Made by a program: the position numbers and the translations under genes. A model generated the notes under the pieces. It was not told the DNA's origin. It made no database searches and saw nothing but the letters and a program-made list of their open reading frames with translations. This document shows, piece after piece, positions 63,201 to 64,000 of a DNA stretch of 64,000 nucleotides. The DNA lies in the NCBI RefSeq assembly GCF_018917435.1, contig NZ_JAHLOQ010000003.1:62001-126000 (forward strand). The letters run 5' to 3'. Position 1 is the stretch's first letter. Each line of letters begins with the position of its first letter. The DNA comes from Intestinibacter bartlettii (GTDB lineage: Bacteria; Bacillota; Clostridia; Peptostreptococcales; Peptostreptococcaceae).

Positions 63201-63273
63201 TAATTACAGCAAATGCACATAGCAAGAAAATTTTTATAGCCTTAAATCTTCCAATAATTTTATTTTCTTCCAT
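60208..63273 (-). CDS. mrdA: Penicillin-binding protein 2 (elongasome class B PBP), long form
   Basis: The 1021-residue transpeptidase is anchored by one N-terminal helix (FLLCAFAVIIAKMVYMNVV) and has a pedestal region (about 40-420). The catalytic motifs are SxxK in GSTFK near 497, SxN in SCN near 557 and KSGTAE near 803. It is much longer than the roughly 600-750 residues of most PBP2. Insertions lie after SCN (about 620-700, acidic) and after KSG (about 815-930, charged coiled helices). The last 45 residues are a Ser/Asp/Asn-rich tail. The mature reaction crosslinks peptidoglycan with RodA, encoded after minCDE. The GGTGAT site is weak. Confidence 0.93.
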   Translation of the reverse strand: MEENKIIGRFKAIKIFLLCAFAVIIAKMVYMNVVQHEYYTNLAENKTYKQVTIKAARGEIRDRYGRLLAGNTNSFVVEVSSDQLTAKGNDANAVALKIINKLIENGEDYEDDFPIVINKNGSFSYTYDKNVKEYKEKNNIPSNLNAKDTFYYLVDSLIEDGTLKKSDRDLEPAELQKKLNNNGYYPPILVKDFEFTDIKNKNDWLESFVKKLDDGTKLEVKSTDSAKVALKKIRQYYGIDESLSDKDARKILIVRNLIKSQGYRTYYPITLASNVSEETVAFVEENTTNMPGISISNEPIRYYPNGALASHVLGYVGKIPSTQLDDYLNNKEKSYKSDDIVGLTGIEGTQEDNLKGIDGYKKVKVNATGKITDELEVKEPVSGDTVYLTLDMDLQKVAEEGLEKTIQVANNGGIYKSDYGDIYTSGGAPNAKTAALIAVDVKTGEVLASASYPDYDPNLFVTGISSKDYEKLQPENPNDTLAASPLLNLVTQGVFQPGSTFKMITGMAALENGLDPNYTINDPGVIKLNGQTFADAVWNKSKSNHGAVNLYKALQESCNVYFGIVGTGTNWVGGKDPGADVDSEKILEYAKLFGLNEHTGLEDEITESIGKVPSEEDKINSTKISLRSYLNLNIIDSFTDIDENDDEEMSKRIDEIVSWIDEDPTPGRGEVMSRLADLNVKEDRIEDLADSILFTYLKFAKWTLSDNLNLAIGQGENAYTPSQVVRYIMAIANGGYLTDLTLTKKIVNSDYEITYENEVVSKKIAFKDSDNLKELIKGMKLVTSEGTAAKYFANFPVEVAAKSGTAERKDKIPTADEYNYLMEHLSSYGVEKKEVLKVYNKLRKDREAELTKNKIKEIKEQLKDKNLDEETRAELEKQLKDGVSEKLADTDKINSAYLRRAIKKLNPSITDDDIDKYKQTYGDFGWAVAFAPADNPEIAVAVVIPQGTTSNYAFLSIKDVIGYYLLGSSDEQTSSSSKNDDSNSDSEDDSNTDNKDSSSNDNTSNSTGSDNKLNFNVQIKK

Positions 63274-63283
63274 TAAATCACCA

Positions 63284-63766
63284 CTATTCTTCTTCTAGTC
63301 TTAATATTGGTTTTTTAAATATTTTATATACTAATATTCCTACTAAGCTATTTATAATAGGAACTAATAGTATTTTTATAATAGATGTCAATGTATATAC
63401 GTTATATAATAACCTGGCAAGTAAAAAACTAACTCCACAATAAATAAAAGTTGTCCCTAAAATAATAGTAAATATCATTATAGGACTTTCCTTATAAACT
63501 TTATCTTTTATATAACTTACCATATATGCTATTACAAAAAATATTAGTGCATTAGCTCCAAATATACCTCCGACACTAGCATCTAGTATAATACCTAAAA
63601 TAGCGCCTATAATACCACTTTCTAATTCATCTAAATAAAGTGAAATTAAGACTAAATATATTAAGACTATATTTATAGTCATTCCAAAAACAGATAAATA
63701 ATTAATAATACTATTTTGAAGTATTATTATAAAAAAACCCAATATACAAAGTAATACTCTTTTCAT
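63284..63766 (-). CDS. mreD: Rod shape-determining protein MreD
   Basis: The 160-residue membrane protein has about five hydrophobic helices (VLLCILGFFIIILQNSII at the start; then YLVLISLYLDELESGIIGAILGIILDASVG) with the MreD-like acidic residues between helices. It links MreC to the elongasome. AGAGGT precedes the ATG. It lies 13 bases after mreC and 10 before PBP2. Confidence 0.88.
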   Translation of the reverse strand: MKRVLLCILGFFIIILQNSIINYLSVFGMTINIVLIYLVLISLYLDELESGIIGAILGIILDASVGGIFGANALIFFVIAYMVSYIKDKVYKESPIMIFTIILGTTFIYCGVSFLLARLLYNVYTLTSIIKILLVPIINSLVGILVYKIFKKPILRLEEE

Positions 63767-63779
63767 AATAGTTACCTCT

Positions 63780-64000
63780 CTAATTTATATTTCTTGGTTC
63801 TACTATGATTACATTGTCAATACTTTTGAAGTTTACATTTGGTTTAACTACTACATATTTTAAAGACTTACTTTTATCTTCTGTAACCTTTGTAACTTCT
63901 CCTATAACAATGTCTTTTGGATATAAACCAAGCCCAGATGTAACTACACTATCTCCTGGAAGTACATCATAATCTGAATCAAGCATGTAACCTTGTAAAA
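63780..64000 (-). CDS. mreC: Rod shape-determining protein MreC, 3' part only
   Basis: The frame is open through to the right edge of the window; its last 73 codons are visible. They read LQGYMLDSDYDVLPGDSVVTSG, then GLGLYPKDIVIGEVTKV, the typical C-terminal beta-domain of MreC (GD-VVTSGLGG-YP-G-IG-V pattern). The internal ATG at 63986 is not a start. MreC is a bitopic scaffold binding PBP2 and MreD. Confidence 0.85.
   Translation of the reverse strand, partial: LQGYMLDSDYDVLPGDSVVTSGLGLYPKDIVIGEVTKVTEDKSKSLKYVVVKPNVNFKSIDNVIIVEPRNIN

Overview
The window is about 28% GC by eye, densely coded and mostly read on the minus strand. It is core chromosome of a spore-forming, low-GC Gram-positive bacterium. 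The combination of mreCD-PBP2-minCDE-rodA, the paired radical-SAM genes before rng, rplU-prp-rpmA-obgE, nadD-yqeK-rsfS-leuS, lspA-rluD-pyrR-uraA and yicC-gmk-rpoZ-coaBC-priA-def-fmt-rsmB-rlmN-prpC-prkC-rsgA-rpe-thiN is the usual Firmicute order. The codon use and several accessory families point to the Peptostreptococcaceae (Clostridioides/Romboutsia/Intestinibacter type); this placement is inference. I saw no prophage, insertion sequence, CRISPR array, rRNA or tRNA.

Layout. 1-5.2 kb: 5' part of a dicarboxylate/amino-acid symporter, a 24-codon spoVM gene with its own terminator and a SigE-like promoter, a KaiC-like/PPDK-type fusion of unknown job, a patatin and a Nudix hydrolase. 5.2-21.3 kb: a long housekeeping run on the minus strand (thiN back to dapF) for translation initiation and maturation, ribosome assembly, replication restart, CoA and nucleotide synthesis, and the PASTA kinase/PP2C pair. 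21.7-35.4 kb: the accessory part, with rqcH, a CPBP protease, a Cu/Zn SOD without a signal peptide, two divergent ECF sigma modules, an SPL-type radical SAM protein, yjdF with its riboswitch, a DUF4180 gene preceded by a compact terminator-ended RNA element, an LPG-synthase-like membrane protein and a solitary OLD-type nuclease. 35.5-45.6 kb: pyrimidine uptake and control (pyrR attenuator), rluD, lspA, a deacetylase, T-box-controlled leuS, rsfS, yqeK, nadD, then recX and a 28-codon membrane microprotein on the plus strand. 45.7-49.5 kb: an ECF-transporter S component next to a class V aminotransferase, a DUF4846 lipoprotein, and rnz. 49.7-64 kb: ribosome and envelope genes, from yhbY, obgE and the L21/Prp/L27 operon through rng, the radical-SAM pair and rodA to minEDC, PBP2, mreD and the 3' end of mreC.

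RNA-level control is unusually visible: a leucine T-box, a PyrR attenuator, a yjdF riboswitch, an L21 leader, one unassigned terminator-ended element, and a perfect-hairpin terminator at most convergent gene ends. Several gene starts are set here from Shine-Dalgarno position and differ from the longest reading frame. The most useful items for a second look are the spoVM gene (below normal ORF length cut-offs), the unassigned RNA element upstream of DUF4180, the phosphotransfer-less PPDK-like fusion, the microprotein after recX, and the fresh 27-bp in-frame duplication in recX.
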